A stretch of DNA of 54,583 nt from an uncultured bacterium (GTDB lineage: Bacteria > Actinomycetota > Coriobacteriia > Coriobacteriales > Coriobacteriaceae), in contig CAJMOP010000003.1 in assembly GCA_905215115.1 (NCBI GenBank), forward strand, positions 1 to 54,583, read 5' to 3'. Position numbers and translations under genes: made by a program. The notes under the pieces were generated by a model. It had not been told where the DNA came from and searched no databases. It saw only the letters and a program-made list of their open reading frames with translations. This document shows, piece by piece, positions 42,151 through 50,097 of this stretch. Every line of letters starts with the position of its first letter. Positions within the stretch are counted from its first letter, which is position 1.

Positions 42151-42774
42151 TTAACTGTTCTTCATGACAATCGAATCCACAACATCGGCCACATTCTCGC
42201 AGCAGTCGGCGCAGTACTCCAGGAAGGCGTAGACGTCACGCCAAGCGATGACCTCGAGCGGATCCTTGCCGTTAACGTGCAGGTTGCGCATGGCGTTGAT
42301 GTAGAGCTCGTCGGCCTCGGACTCGATGGTGTTGATCTGGATGACCAGCTCGCGCAGCGTTTTGGACTTGCGGTAGTTGGGAAGCTCGACCATCAGGTCT
42401 TTCATGGCGCGGCAGGCGTCAGTCACCTTGTGGGCGATGACGATGGCGTCGGGATGGATGCTCTGAATGTTGGTGAAGTAGACGCGCTGCACGACGCCCT
42501 CAATACGGTCGAGCACGGTGTCGAGCGCGCAGCTCATCAGATCCAGATCCTCGCGCTCGAGCGGGGTGATAAAGGCGGTGAGCAGGGCGTCCTCAAGCTC
42601 GTGGTGCTTCTTGTCTGCCGCATGCTCAATCGCATGCATCTCCTCGAGCATGTCGTGGATCTGCGCGGGATCAAAGTTCTCAAAAATCTTGATGAGCAAC
42701 TCTGCGGCCTGGACAGCAAGGTCGGCGCAGGCGACGTAGTTGTCAAAGTAGAACGAATCGGGTTTCTTTGCCAT
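42151..42774 (-). CDS. DUF47 family PhoU-like protein
   Basis: This 207-aa all-helical protein of the DUF47/TIGR00153 family is commonly encoded beside Pit transporters and thought to regulate them. Helical repeats include EEMHAIEHAADKKHHELEDALLTAFITPLEREDLD and the metal-coordinating acidic residues typical of PhoU-like folds. AAAGGA lies upstream of the ATG. It is downstream of pit in the same direction (67 nt gap) and so likely co-transcribed. Confidence 0.85.
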   Translation of the reverse strand: MAKKPDSFYFDNYVACADLAVQAAELLIKIFENFDPAQIHDMLEEMHAIEHAADKKHHELEDALLTAFITPLEREDLDLMSCALDTVLDRIEGVVQRVYFTNIQSIHPDAIVIAHKVTDACRAMKDLMVELPNYRKSKTLRELVIQINTIESEADELYINAMRNLHVNGKDPLEVIAWRDVYAFLEYCADCCENVADVVDSIVMKNS

Positions 42775-42841
42775 GGGTGGGTCCTTTCGAGGTGAAGACG
42801 GGTGGGCGAAGTGTTGCGGTCCAGATGGACGTTCGGTTTGA

Positions 42842-43891
42842 CTAGAGGAACATCATGAACAGCTTGGCCATGACAAAGCTGATGAGTCCGCAGGCGGGGA
42901 AGGTGAAGAACCAGGTGAACATCATGTCCTTGACGACGCCGAAGTTGATGGCCGAGAGGCGTTTGACGGCACCGACGCCCATGATGGCGCAGGTCTTGAT
43001 GTGCGTGGAGGACACGGGGATGCCGGTAAGGGTGGCAAGCAGCAGGTTCGCGGCGCCCGCCAGGTCGGCGGAGAAGCCCTGGTACTTTTCGAGCTTGACC
43101 ATGCTCTGGCCAACGGACTTGATGATGCGCTCGCCGCCCACGCTGGTGCCGATGCCCATGGTGGCCGAGCATAGCAGCATAATCCAGATGGGGATGCCGG
43201 CATCGCCGACGCTCGTCTGGCCGCTGGCAAAGGCCACGCCTAAAAAGAGCACGCCGATGAACTTCTGTCCATCCTGCGCGCCGTGCATAAAGCTCATGGC
43301 CGCAGCGCTCGCGATCTGAGCGTATTTAAAGAAGACATTGGCACGTCGCCTGTTGGCGGCGGCGAAAAGAATCGAGACGAGCTTGCACAGGACCCAGCCC
43401 ATGACAAAGCCCAGGCCGATGGAGAGCGCCAGGCCGTAGATGACCTTCATCCACTCGTGGACGTTGACGCTGCTCGCACCGCCGAGGGCGATGGCGGCAC
43501 CGGTCAGGCCGGCGATAAGGCTGTGGCTTTGCGAGGTGGGGATGCCAAAACGCGACGCTGTGGCGCCGTAGACGACGATGGAGAACAGCGCCGCGCACAG
43601 GCAGGCGAGCGCCATGGTACTGTTTCCGCCAAAGTCGACAATATGGGAGATGGTGTTGGCGACGCTCGCGTTAAAGTGCGTCATGATGAGCACGCCGAGG
43701 AAGTTGAATGCGGCACTCATGAGAATGGCGGCGCGGGCGGGCATGCAACGCGTAGTGACGCAGGTCGCGATGGCGTTGGGTGCGTCGGTCCATCCATTGA
43801 CGAAGATGGCGCCGAGCGCGAGGATCACGGTGACGGCAAGGACTGGGTTCGACACAAGTTGGCCGAGGAAGGTTGAGAACGTTACGTCCAT
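42842..43891 (-). CDS. pit: PiT-family inorganic phosphate permease
   Basis: This low-affinity cation-coupled phosphate transporter of 349 aa has about ten transmembrane segments. The two PiT signatures are seen: GWTDAPNAIATCVTTR (about residues 32-47) in the N-terminal half and PVSSTHIKTCAIMGVGAVKR in the C-terminal half. A GIPTSQSHSLIAGLTGAAI loop lies between. It complements the high-affinity Pst system encoded 5 kb away. The DUF47 gene follows. Confidence 0.92.
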   Translation of the reverse strand: MDVTFSTFLGQLVSNPVLAVTVILALGAIFVNGWTDAPNAIATCVTTRCMPARAAILMSAAFNFLGVLIMTHFNASVANTISHIVDFGGNSTMALACLCAALFSIVVYGATASRFGIPTSQSHSLIAGLTGAAIALGGASSVNVHEWMKVIYGLALSIGLGFVMGWVLCKLVSILFAAANRRRANVFFKYAQIASAAAMSFMHGAQDGQKFIGVLFLGVAFASGQTSVGDAGIPIWIMLLCSATMGIGTSVGGERIIKSVGQSMVKLEKYQGFSADLAGAANLLLATLTGIPVSSTHIKTCAIMGVGAVKRLSAINFGVVKDMMFTWFFTFPACGLISFVMAKLFMMFL

Positions 43892-44104
43892 ATATGGGCT
43901 TTCTCGAAGTTTGCAGGCACGTTACAGAAACATGATAAATCGTATCACCTCCTGCGGGTTTCTTTACCGAGTTCTGATGGGAGCAGTGAATTTTTTGGCA
44001 CTAAAATTGAATATTATCCCTGTTGACCGCGGGTGTTCTTTTTGCTAACACGCCATGCGGACACATGCGATCGCTCCGGCACCCCAAAACCACAGCCTGT
44101 TCGC

Positions 44105-44134
44105 TTTACAACATGCAAACATGCGTTCGATAAT
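44105..44134 (+). promoter_or_regulatory. Promoter with LexA-like box in the spacer
   Basis: TTTACA (44105-44110), an 18-bp spacer and GATAAT (44129-44134) form a good housekeeping promoter. The spacer holds CAAACATGCGTTCG (44116-44129), on the other strand CGAACGCATGTTTG, matching CGAAC-RNRY-GTTY of the Bacillus SOS box. The -10 ends 7 bp before the ATG at 44142. Confidence 0.55.
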
Positions 44135-44141
44135 AGGAGGC

Positions 44142-44480
44142 ATGGAATATCGACAGACAGACGGCAAAACTCGGCGCGTGCACAAGCAGTATGTGGACGT
44201 CGTGGCTCGCATTCTCGCGGGCGGACAGGTTGTGCCGGTTACCGTCTGCTGGGTTGACGGTCGCTGCTTTACGATTGACGAGATTGTCTCGTCCACCGGT
44301 TTTGGCCTGACGGTTCACGGCATTCGTACGGCGACTTATAAGGTTCGTTTTGGCGGACATGCGACCGAACTGTATCTGGAAGAACAGGCACGCGAGCGAC
44401 CGGATGGCTCGCAGACTCATCTGATGCGTTGGTGGGTGTGGGCGTTCGACCGAACACTCGAGAGCGAGCGCCGCAGGTAA
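44142..44480 (+). CDS. Small hypothetical protein, possibly SOS-controlled and leaderless
   Basis: The protein is 112 aa from MEYRQTDGKTRR. The promoter -10 ends only 7 bp upstream, so the mRNA would begin at or next to the ATG; the AGGAGG just before the ATG is too close to act as an ordinary ribosome site. Reading earlier to the ATG at 44121 is possible but that codon precedes the predicted transcript start. The sequence suggests a small beta-rich domain: VTVCWVDGRCFTIDEIV, YKVRFGGHATELYLEE, MRWWVWAF. It resembles in style the short DUF6504-type proteins, but I cannot confirm the family. No partner DNA-repair gene follows; the next gene is a membrane protein. Confidence 0.65.
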   Translation: MEYRQTDGKTRRVHKQYVDVVARILAGGQVVPVTVCWVDGRCFTIDEIVSSTGFGLTVHGIRTATYKVRFGGHATELYLEEQARERPDGSQTHLMRWWVWAFDRTLESERRR

Positions 44481-44525
44481 GAACGCGTGGCGTTCGGGTA
44501 CAATGGCAGGAAACTTGTCAGCTAC

Positions 44526-44547
44526 GGCGCCGTCGCGGTGCTTTTTG
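44526..44547 (+). terminator. Weak hairpin with T tract before the BI-1 family gene
   Basis: GGCGCCG can pair with CGGTGCT (one G-U), then TTTTG follows. It may end the 44142 gene or attenuate into the next gene, where GAAAGGACG serves as ribosome site. Confidence 0.4.
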
Positions 44548-44560
44548 AAAGGACGAAATT

Positions 44561-45256
44561 ATGAACGATATCCAGGGCTATCAGAATGGCCCCATCGAGA
44601 CCGGCGCAAGCCGTGCCAAGGAGATGTCGCCGCGCGCGTACAACCTTGTCATGTCTGCTCTGATCTTTTTGGGCTTTTGCGCCATGGGCGCCGGTGCTTA
44701 CTTTACGAGCACCATGTCGTTTGCGCGCATGATGATGAGCGGCGCCGCTTTGCCGCTGGTCTTTGGCTCATTTATTTTGACCATCGTCGGCATGGTCATG
44801 ATGTCGGCTGTTGCCAGCAAACAGTCCGTGGGCCTGTCACTCGTGGGCTACGTGGTCTTTGCGAGCACCTTTGGCCTGACGGCGTCGTTTGGTCTTGCCA
44901 ACTACGACCTGCCTACCATTAACACCGCCTTTATCGCCACGGCCGCCATTACCTTTGTCTTTGGTGCGCTGGGCGTGACCTTCCCCAAGTTCTTCCAGCG
45001 TGTGTATGGCATTGGTTTTGGCATCCTGCTTGCCACGATTCTGGTCGAGATCGTGCTGATGTTCATGGGCGTTTCGCAGTCCATCACCGACCTGATCGTG
45101 ATCGTGGTGTTCGCCGGCTTCATCGGCTACGACACCTATGTGGCAACGACGGTGCCGCCCACGCTGCCCAACGCCGTGCTCATGGCATCCAACCTGTTCG
45201 TGGACATCATCAACGTGTTCCTGCGCATTCTGAACATCCTCGGCCGTCGCGATTAA
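44561..45256 (+). CDS. Bax inhibitor-1/YccA family membrane protein
   Basis: This 231-aa protein has seven transmembrane segments after a short polar N-terminus. Family features are the hydrophobic pattern, a GFIGYDTYVA segment late in the protein with the conserved aspartate, and NLFVDIINVFLRILNILGRRD at the end, typical of bacterial BI-1/YbhL proteins. Members conduct or regulate calcium or protect membrane protease targets; the role here is unknown. GAAAGGACG precedes the ATG. The gene ends before a terminator. Confidence 0.85.
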   Translation: MNDIQGYQNGPIETGASRAKEMSPRAYNLVMSALIFLGFCAMGAGAYFTSTMSFARMMMSGAALPLVFGSFILTIVGMVMMSAVASKQSVGLSLVGYVVFASTFGLTASFGLANYDLPTINTAFIATAAITFVFGALGVTFPKFFQRVYGIGFGILLATILVEIVLMFMGVSQSITDLIVIVVFAGFIGYDTYVATTVPPTLPNAVLMASNLFVDIINVFLRILNILGRRD

Positions 45257-45302
45257 AGCGCGGCATTGCGATGCTTCCTGCCGGACACGGTAAAACGATG
45301 CG

Positions 45303-45331
45303 AAAGGCGGTCCTTCGGGGCCGTCTTTTTT
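45303..45331 (+). terminator. Terminator after the BI-1 family gene
   Basis: AAGGCGGTCC pairs with GGGGCCGTCTT through some G-U pairs around a TTC loop, followed by TTTTT. Confidence 0.75.
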
Positions 45332-45396
45332 GTGCGCGGCGGGGTATCATGGATGGGAAAAGCCGATAGCGGCAGCGACAGGAAAGGTGGCCACGT

Positions 45397-46512
45397 ATGG
45401 CAGACGTCGACAACAGGAACCGTAACCGCAGGTCCAACCGAGCGGGTCAGCCCAATCCCAAGCGCGGGGCCCGTGCCAAGGCCGCCGAGCGTCACGTGGC
45501 AACTGTGTCCGAAGCGTGCGCCAAGGATATCGAGCGTTCGCTTGCCGGTGTTCGCGAGTTTGACGGTATGCCTGCCGGCTTTGTCGCGGCGATGAAGGCC
45601 AAGGTTCAGAGTGCTGTGGCCGCCGAAGAGCAGGTCGCCGAGGACGTCGAGAACGCGGAGACTGCCGAGACCGAGGCGGCGCCCGAGCCCGTCGAGGAGC
45701 CTGCCGAGGAAATCGCCGAAGCTGAGTCCGCGCCTGCTGAGGAGCCCGCTCCGGTCCTGCCCGAGGTCACTGTGCTTGATGCCTCCGCCACGCAGGCAAT
45801 CCTCGATAACGGTCGCGGCTATGCGCAGTTCTGCGACATGGCCGTGCTCGCCTTTGCCTCGTTTACCAATCCGGGCGGTGGATATATTCAGGGTTATCTG
45901 GGCCAGGAGGCCACGCTGTGCGCCGATTCGTATCTGTACAACGTTCTCGATAAGCAGCGTAAGTGGTACGGCGAGAACCGTCGCCGCAACATCAACTGCG
46001 AGCTCTATCGTAACCGCGCCCTGGTGGTGCCTGCGGTGCGCTTCGACCGCAACCACGTGCATGCATACGCCGACGTGATCGTGGCCGCCGCGCCCAACGT
46101 TAGGCGCGCCCGCCAGGAGTATCGCGTGAGCGACGATGCTCTGCTGGATGCCCTGCGCGACCGCATTCGCTTTGTGCTCGCCATCTGCGATGAGCTTGGT
46201 CGCGAGAAGCTCGTGCTGGGTGCTTGGGGCTGCGAGAACAACGGCTTTGATGCCGAGGCCGTGGCCGAGCTCTTCCGCAAGGAGCTCGCGTCGGGCGACT
46301 TCAAGGTCAAGCAGGTCTTCTTTGCCGTGCCCTCTACGCGCTGGGACCAGGACTTTGCCAAGTTCGAGCACGTGCTGGCAAACTTCCCCGAGCGCAACGA
46401 GGAGTCCTATGCCCAGGTTGCCGCCCGCGCCGCAGCCGCTCGCGCCGCCGAGCAGGCCCAGACAGCAGTCGAGGATGATGAGGACGAGGATGACTGGCGC
46501 AAGTACCTGTAA
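45397..46512 (+). CDS. TIGR02452 / PARG-like macrodomain protein with altered signature
   Basis: The 371-aa protein has a basic N-terminus, a long acidic Ala/Glu-rich linker (about residues 76-125) and a C-terminal domain of the microbial poly(ADP-ribose) glycohydrolase-like TIGR02452 family. The family ligand loop FTNPGGGYIQGYLG (155-169) is intact. The next signature, normally Q-E-E, reads Q170-E171-A172, so the second glutamate, the catalytic one in bacterial PARG, is replaced by alanine. Other family parts are present: YADVIVAAAPNVR and VLGAWGCENNGFD. It may bind but not cleave ADP-ribose, or use another residue. AGGAAAGG lies upstream of the ATG. It is a single gene between terminators. 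Confidence 0.75.
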   Translation: MADVDNRNRNRRSNRAGQPNPKRGARAKAAERHVATVSEACAKDIERSLAGVREFDGMPAGFVAAMKAKVQSAVAAEEQVAEDVENAETAETEAAPEPVEEPAEEIAEAESAPAEEPAPVLPEVTVLDASATQAILDNGRGYAQFCDMAVLAFASFTNPGGGYIQGYLGQEATLCADSYLYNVLDKQRKWYGENRRRNINCELYRNRALVVPAVRFDRNHVHAYADVIVAAAPNVRRARQEYRVSDDALLDALRDRIRFVLAICDELGREKLVLGAWGCENNGFDAEAVAELFRKELASGDFKVKQVFFAVPSTRWDQDFAKFEHVLANFPERNEESYAQVAARAAAARAAEQAQTAVEDDEDEDDWRKYL

Positions 46513-46537
46513 GCGGTGCGCGCGATGTGATATGCCA

Positions 46538-46571
46538 AGCCGACGGGAGGGGTTGCCCCCGTCGGCTTTTT
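46538..46571 (+). terminator. Terminator after the PARG-like gene
   Basis: AGCCGACGGG (46538-46547) pairs with CCCGTCGGCT (46558-46567), followed by TTTT. Confidence 0.95.
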
Positions 46572-46590
46572 ACTGAATGAGGAGCTCAAG

Positions 46591-47250
46591 ATGAAAAACG
46601 TTCTGTGCTTTGGTGACAGCAACACCTATGGTTACGATCCGGCGGGCATGCGCGACGGTACCGCGGTGCGCTATGCGCAGGATGTGCGCTGGTGTGGCGT
46701 GGTCCAACGTGACTTAGGCGAGGGCTGGCATGTAATTGAAGAAGGCCTCAACGGCCGCACGACGGTACGCGACGACATGTGCCATCTGGACACTAACCTC
46801 AACGGCATTCGCGCGCTTCCGATGCTGCTCGAGGCCCATAAGCCGCTGGACGCCATTGTGATCATGCTGGGCACCAACGACTGTAAGACGGTCTTTAACG
46901 TGACAGCTTCCGATATCGCCCGTGGCGCCATGGCGCTGATTCGCGCCGTCCGCGCGTTTCCGTGGACCGACGCTGCGCCTTGCCCGCGCATCCTGCTGAT
47001 GGCTCCTATCAAGATCAAGCCGCAGATCGCCGATGTATATATGACCGATTTTGACGAGCGTTCCGTCGAGGCATCTGAACATTTTGGCGAGTACTATGCG
47101 CACGTGGCCGAGCAGTTTGGCTGCGACTTTTTGAATGCCGCCGAGTTTGCCGAGCCGGGCGATATCGACTATCTGCATATGATGCCCGAAAGCCACGAGA
47201 GCTTGGGACATGCCGTGGCAGCCAAGCTCAAAGAGATGCTCGGTGAGTAG
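46591..47250 (+). CDS. SGNH/GDSL-family hydrolase
   Basis: This 219-aa cytoplasmic esterase-like enzyme has block I FGDSNTYG with catalytic S10, block III MLGTNDCK, and the C-terminal Asp/His region MMPESHESLGHAVAAKL. It resembles the small arylesterase/acyl-hydrolase group. There is no signal peptide. The substrate is unknown. The ribosome site GAGGAGC lies before the ATG. It is convergent with thiD. Confidence 0.85.
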   Translation: MKNVLCFGDSNTYGYDPAGMRDGTAVRYAQDVRWCGVVQRDLGEGWHVIEEGLNGRTTVRDDMCHLDTNLNGIRALPMLLEAHKPLDAIVIMLGTNDCKTVFNVTASDIARGAMALIRAVRAFPWTDAAPCPRILLMAPIKIKPQIADVYMTDFDERSVEASEHFGEYYAHVAEQFGCDFLNAAEFAEPGDIDYLHMMPESHESLGHAVAAKLKEMLGE

Positions 47251-47271
47251 CACGGCCCCAAACCACCACAG

Positions 47272-47300
47272 AGTTCCCCTTGCGGGGGCTTGTTTCGTTT
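47272..47300 (+). terminator. Terminator after the SGNH hydrolase gene
   Basis: AGTTCCCC pairs with GGGGGCTT around TTGC, followed by GTTTCGTTT. Confidence 0.65.
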
Positions 47301-47308
47301 GTTTGTCT

Positions 47309-47521
47309 TGATCTGTAACAGTTCCAAGGCCGAAAACGGGCTAGATGTTACAGATTAAGATTATTTAGGTCGATATCGGTCGTTTGTCTCGATCTGTAAC
47401 ATCTAGGGTCGATTTTGCCGAGTTACTGTTACAGATTGAGATTATCTTCTCAGCGGAATTTGAATGTCTCGATCTGTAACAGGTGGGCCGAAAAATGGGC
47501 TCTAACTGTTACAGATCGAGA
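47309..47521. repeat. Array of three regularly spaced hairpins (GATCTGTAACA arms)
   Basis: Three hairpins with the left arm GATCTGTAACA (47310, 47391, 47471) and right arm TGTTACAGAT (47346, 47427, 47507) repeat with periods of 81 and 80 bp. Each spans 46 bp with 25 nt between the arms. Arms extend to a perfect 16 bp in unit 3 (47467-47482 with 47506-47521). Loops share GGYCG, an A/T run, then GGGCY or a relative. Spacers between hairpins are 35 and 34 nt and mostly unlike each other. The array lies between convergent genes. Confidence 0.85.
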
Positions 47522-47530
47522 TGTTTGTGG

Positions 47531-47569
47531 GAGCCACCGCAAAGGTGCCTGCCCCCTTTGCGGTGGCTC
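47531..47569. terminator. Hairpin at the end of thiD
   Basis: A perfect 15-bp stem (47531-47545 with 47555-47569) lies just downstream of the thiD stop (minus strand). No T tract is seen on either side, so it may be a transcript-stabilising or rho-assisted end. Confidence 0.6.
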
Positions 47570-47582
47570 TGGGCTGTGAATC

Positions 47583-48413
47583 TTAATACTGCCACATGTG
47601 GTTGACGGGGCCGGAACCTTTGCCCATGTCAAAGCCAGCGGCGAGAGCGCCTGTCAGGTATGCCTTGCCCGCATTGACGGCGTCGGCAAGATCCATGCCC
47701 TGGGCCAGCGCGCAGGCGATGGCGGACGAAAGCGTGCAGCCGGTGCCGTGTGTGTTGTCGGTCTCGATGCGCTTGTGGCGGAACCACGTGGTGAGCGGAT
47801 CGCCCAGATGGTTGCCCTCGTCATCGAGTGGCGCGGGTTCGGCCAATACATCGTTGGCCTCGTTGACAAGATGCCCACCCTTAACGAGGGATGCGCAACC
47901 AAAGCGGCGGGTGAGGAGCATGGCAGCATTTTGCTGTGTGCGCTCGGAGTCGACCTCGTAGTCAAGCAGGGCCATGGCCTCGGGAATATTGGGCGTGATG
48001 ACGGTTGCTAGTGGGAACAGGCGGCGGGTGAGCGCCTCGGCGGCATCTTCGGCAATCAGCCGTGCGCCCGAGGTGGCTACCATGACGGGGTCGACGACCA
48101 CGTTTGTCGCGTTCCAGGCGCTCAGGCGGTCGGCGATAACCTCGATAATCTCGGCAGAGGAAACCATGCCGATCTTGACGGCGCTGGGGCGGATATCGTC
48201 AAATACGGCGTCGATCTGCGCAGCGACGATATCAGGGGAGATATTCTGCACGGCGGTGACACCGAGCGTGTTTTGTGCGGTGATGGCGGTGATGGCCGTC
48301 TCGGCATACAGGCGGTGCGCCGTGATGGTCTTGATGTCGGCCTGAATGCCGGCGCCACCGCTGGAATCGGATCCTGCGATGGACAGGACGGCAGGTACCT
48401 TACTGCGATCCAT
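47583..48413 (-). CDS. thiD: Hydroxymethylpyrimidine/phosphomethylpyrimidine kinase
   Basis: ThiD phosphorylates HMP and HMP-phosphate for thiamine synthesis. The 276-aa ribokinase-fold enzyme has LSIAGSDSSGGAGIQADIKT at the N-terminus, VKIGMV, VVDPVMVATSG, TPNIPEA, LVKGGH, and the catalytic anion-hole DNTHGTGCTLSSAIA near the C-terminus. AAGGGAG precedes the ATG. It lies downstream of thiC in the same direction, separated by a terminator-like hairpin, so its link to the TPP riboswitch is indirect. Confidence 0.95.
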   Translation of the reverse strand: MDRSKVPAVLSIAGSDSSGGAGIQADIKTITAHRLYAETAITAITAQNTLGVTAVQNISPDIVAAQIDAVFDDIRPSAVKIGMVSSAEIIEVIADRLSAWNATNVVVDPVMVATSGARLIAEDAAEALTRRLFPLATVITPNIPEAMALLDYEVDSERTQQNAAMLLTRRFGCASLVKGGHLVNEANDVLAEPAPLDDEGNHLGDPLTTWFRHKRIETDNTHGTGCTLSSAIACALAQGMDLADAVNAGKAYLTGALAAGFDMGKGSGPVNHMWQY

Positions 48414-48470
48414 GTTTGCTCCCTTGTTCGGTCGGAATCAAATGGGTCTTTAAGCCAGCATTATAAAGAT

Positions 48471-48500
48471 GCCCGGGCCGACTCTATGTCGAACCCGGGC
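48471..48500 (-). terminator. Terminator-like hairpin between thiC and thiD
   Basis: GCCCGGG and CCCGGGC arms surround a loop with GAC/GTC pairing. On the minus strand it is followed by ATCTTTATAAT, which is both T-rich and holds a TATAAT that could serve as a thiD -10. Confidence 0.55.
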
Positions 48501-48591
48501 GGGCGATGCAATCTTTACGCAAATGTAAGCAAATGTTCACACGTCAACAATTGACGAACACCATGTTACCGATTGTGGCTCCGGTGACGAG

Positions 48592-49926
48592 TTAGTCCTC
48601 CATGCCGAGGTCGATCGTCGTGCCTTCGAACACCTTGTTAACGGTGCGGACGGCGCACATCTTGCCGCACATGGTGCAGGTGCCCTCGGTGGCGGCGGGG
48701 GATTCTTCGTAGCGTTTCTTGCCGGTGACCGGGTCGAGAGCACACTTCCACATGGCATCCCAGTCGAGCTTGCGGCGTGCCTGGCCCATCTTGTCGTCCA
48801 TGTCGCGGGCGTGCGGTACCTTCTTGGCGATGTCGGCGGCGTGTGCGGCGATCTTGGTGGCCATGAGGCCATCGAGCACGTCCTGGGCGTTGGGCAGGCA
48901 CAGGTGCTCGGCCGGCGTCACGTAGCACAGGAAGTCGGCACCGGAGCTGGCGGAGATGGCGCCGCCGATGGCAGCGGTGATGTGGTCGTAACCCACGCCG
49001 ATATCGGTCACCAGCGGCCCGAGCACATAGAACGGGGCATTGTGGCACAGGCGCTTCTGCAGTTTCATGTTGGCGGCGATCTCGTCGAGCGCCATGTGAC
49101 CCGGGCCCTCGACCATGACCTGGACGCCGGCGGCCCAAGCGCGCTTGCACAGCTTGCCCAGCTCGATCATCTCAGCGGTCTCGGTGGCATCGTTGGAGTC
49201 GTAGAGGCAGCCCGGGCGGCAGGAGTCGCCGAGCGAAATCGTCACGTCGTACTCGTGGCAAATCTCGAGCAGCTCGTCAAAGTACTCGTAGAAGGGGTTT
49301 TCGTTGCCGGTGACCTCCATCCAGCCAAACAGCAGCGAGCCGCCGCGACTGACGATGTTCATCAGGCGGCCGGTCTCCTTAAAGGTCTTGGTGACCGACT
49401 TGTTGATGCCGCAGTGGATGGTCATAAAGTCCACGCCGTCCTCGGCGTGCGCGCGCACGACCTCGAACAGGTCATCCTTGGTAAGCTTGACCAGCGGCTT
49501 TTCCATGTAGCCGATGGCGTCGTACATGGGGACGGTGCCCACCATGAGCGGCGTCTCGTCGATGAGCTGCTGGCGGAACTGGCGCGTCTTGCCCGAGTTG
49601 GAAAGGTCCATGATGGCGTCGGCGCCAAAGTCCTCGGCGATCTTGACCTTCTTCCATTCCTCGGCGGCATCGGCTTTATCGCCCGAGATGCCCAGGTTGA
49701 CGTTGACCTTAGTAGACAGGCCCTCGCCGACACCAAAGGCGCGCATGCCTTTTTTGATGTGCACGATGTTGGCGGGAATGGCGATGCGGCCGTCGGCCAC
49801 GCGCTCGCGGATGTACTCGGGGTCGCGATGCTCGCGCTCGGCGACTTCTTTCATCTGCGGTGTGATCTGCCCGGCGCGGGCGAAGTCGATTTGCGTGACG
49901 AGCTTGGGCTCGGTCTGTGTGCTCAT
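48592..49926 (-). CDS. thiC: Phosphomethylpyrimidine synthase ThiC
   Basis: ThiC is the radical-SAM enzyme that converts aminoimidazole ribotide to HMP-phosphate. The 444-aa protein is the short form lacking the long N-terminal domain of the E. coli type. It has MTIHCGINKS, SRGGSLLFGWM, SLGDSCRPGC, VEGPGHM, YVTPAEHLCLP and the C-terminal cluster cysteines in CTMCGKMC. The start MSTQTEPK follows AAGGGAG; the ATG 24 nt earlier is part of the TPP riboswitch, so it is rejected. It is under direct riboswitch control. Confidence 0.96.
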   Translation of the reverse strand: MSTQTEPKLVTQIDFARAGQITPQMKEVAEREHRDPEYIRERVADGRIAIPANIVHIKKGMRAFGVGEGLSTKVNVNLGISGDKADAAEEWKKVKIAEDFGADAIMDLSNSGKTRQFRQQLIDETPLMVGTVPMYDAIGYMEKPLVKLTKDDLFEVVRAHAEDGVDFMTIHCGINKSVTKTFKETGRLMNIVSRGGSLLFGWMEVTGNENPFYEYFDELLEICHEYDVTISLGDSCRPGCLYDSNDATETAEMIELGKLCKRAWAAGVQVMVEGPGHMALDEIAANMKLQKRLCHNAPFYVLGPLVTDIGVGYDHITAAIGGAISASSGADFLCYVTPAEHLCLPNAQDVLDGLMATKIAAHAADIAKKVPHARDMDDKMGQARRKLDWDAMWKCALDPVTGKKRYEESPAATEGTCTMCGKMCAVRTVNKVFEGTTIDLGMED

Positions 49927-49935
49927 TGGCACGGC

Positions 49936-50023
49936 TCCCTTCGTTGGCATTACCCATATCAGGTTTGCGGGTCAGGGCGGGCGCGCCCAGTCTCAGCCTG
50001 CCGTCTTGTCCTGCAAGCTCCCC
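49936..50023 (-). ncRNA. TPP riboswitch (THI box) upstream of thiC
   Basis: Read on the minus strand it starts GGGGAGC, contains GGCTGAGA, then a CG-rich P3 arm, then ACCTGATATGGGTAATGCC and ends CGAAGGGAGC. These are the conserved P2/P4 elements of the thiamine pyrophosphate aptamer. The aptamer ends at the thiC ribosome site AAGGGAG, so control is probably at translation initiation, by hiding this site when TPP is bound. Confidence 0.95.
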
Positions 50024-50097
50024 GTTTATGTAATGGGCTCAAGTATAGCTCGAATGGGTACGATTGGCCTAACGAGCGTGCCTGTGGGGAGGCGAAC

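Noticed and set aside
47309..47521. CRISPR array
   Set aside because: The repeated element is an inverted repeat with conserved inner loop, only three units, 34-35 nt between hairpins with shared edges, and no cas genes in the window.
48414..48591. Second TPP riboswitch in front of thiD
   Set aside because: No CTGAGA or ACCTGA elements are present; the hairpin there looks like a terminator.
48811..50097. Plus-strand open frame across thiC joined to the small membrane protein
   Set aside because: It is antisense to thiC. Only the part from 50098, with a ribosome site, is taken as a gene.
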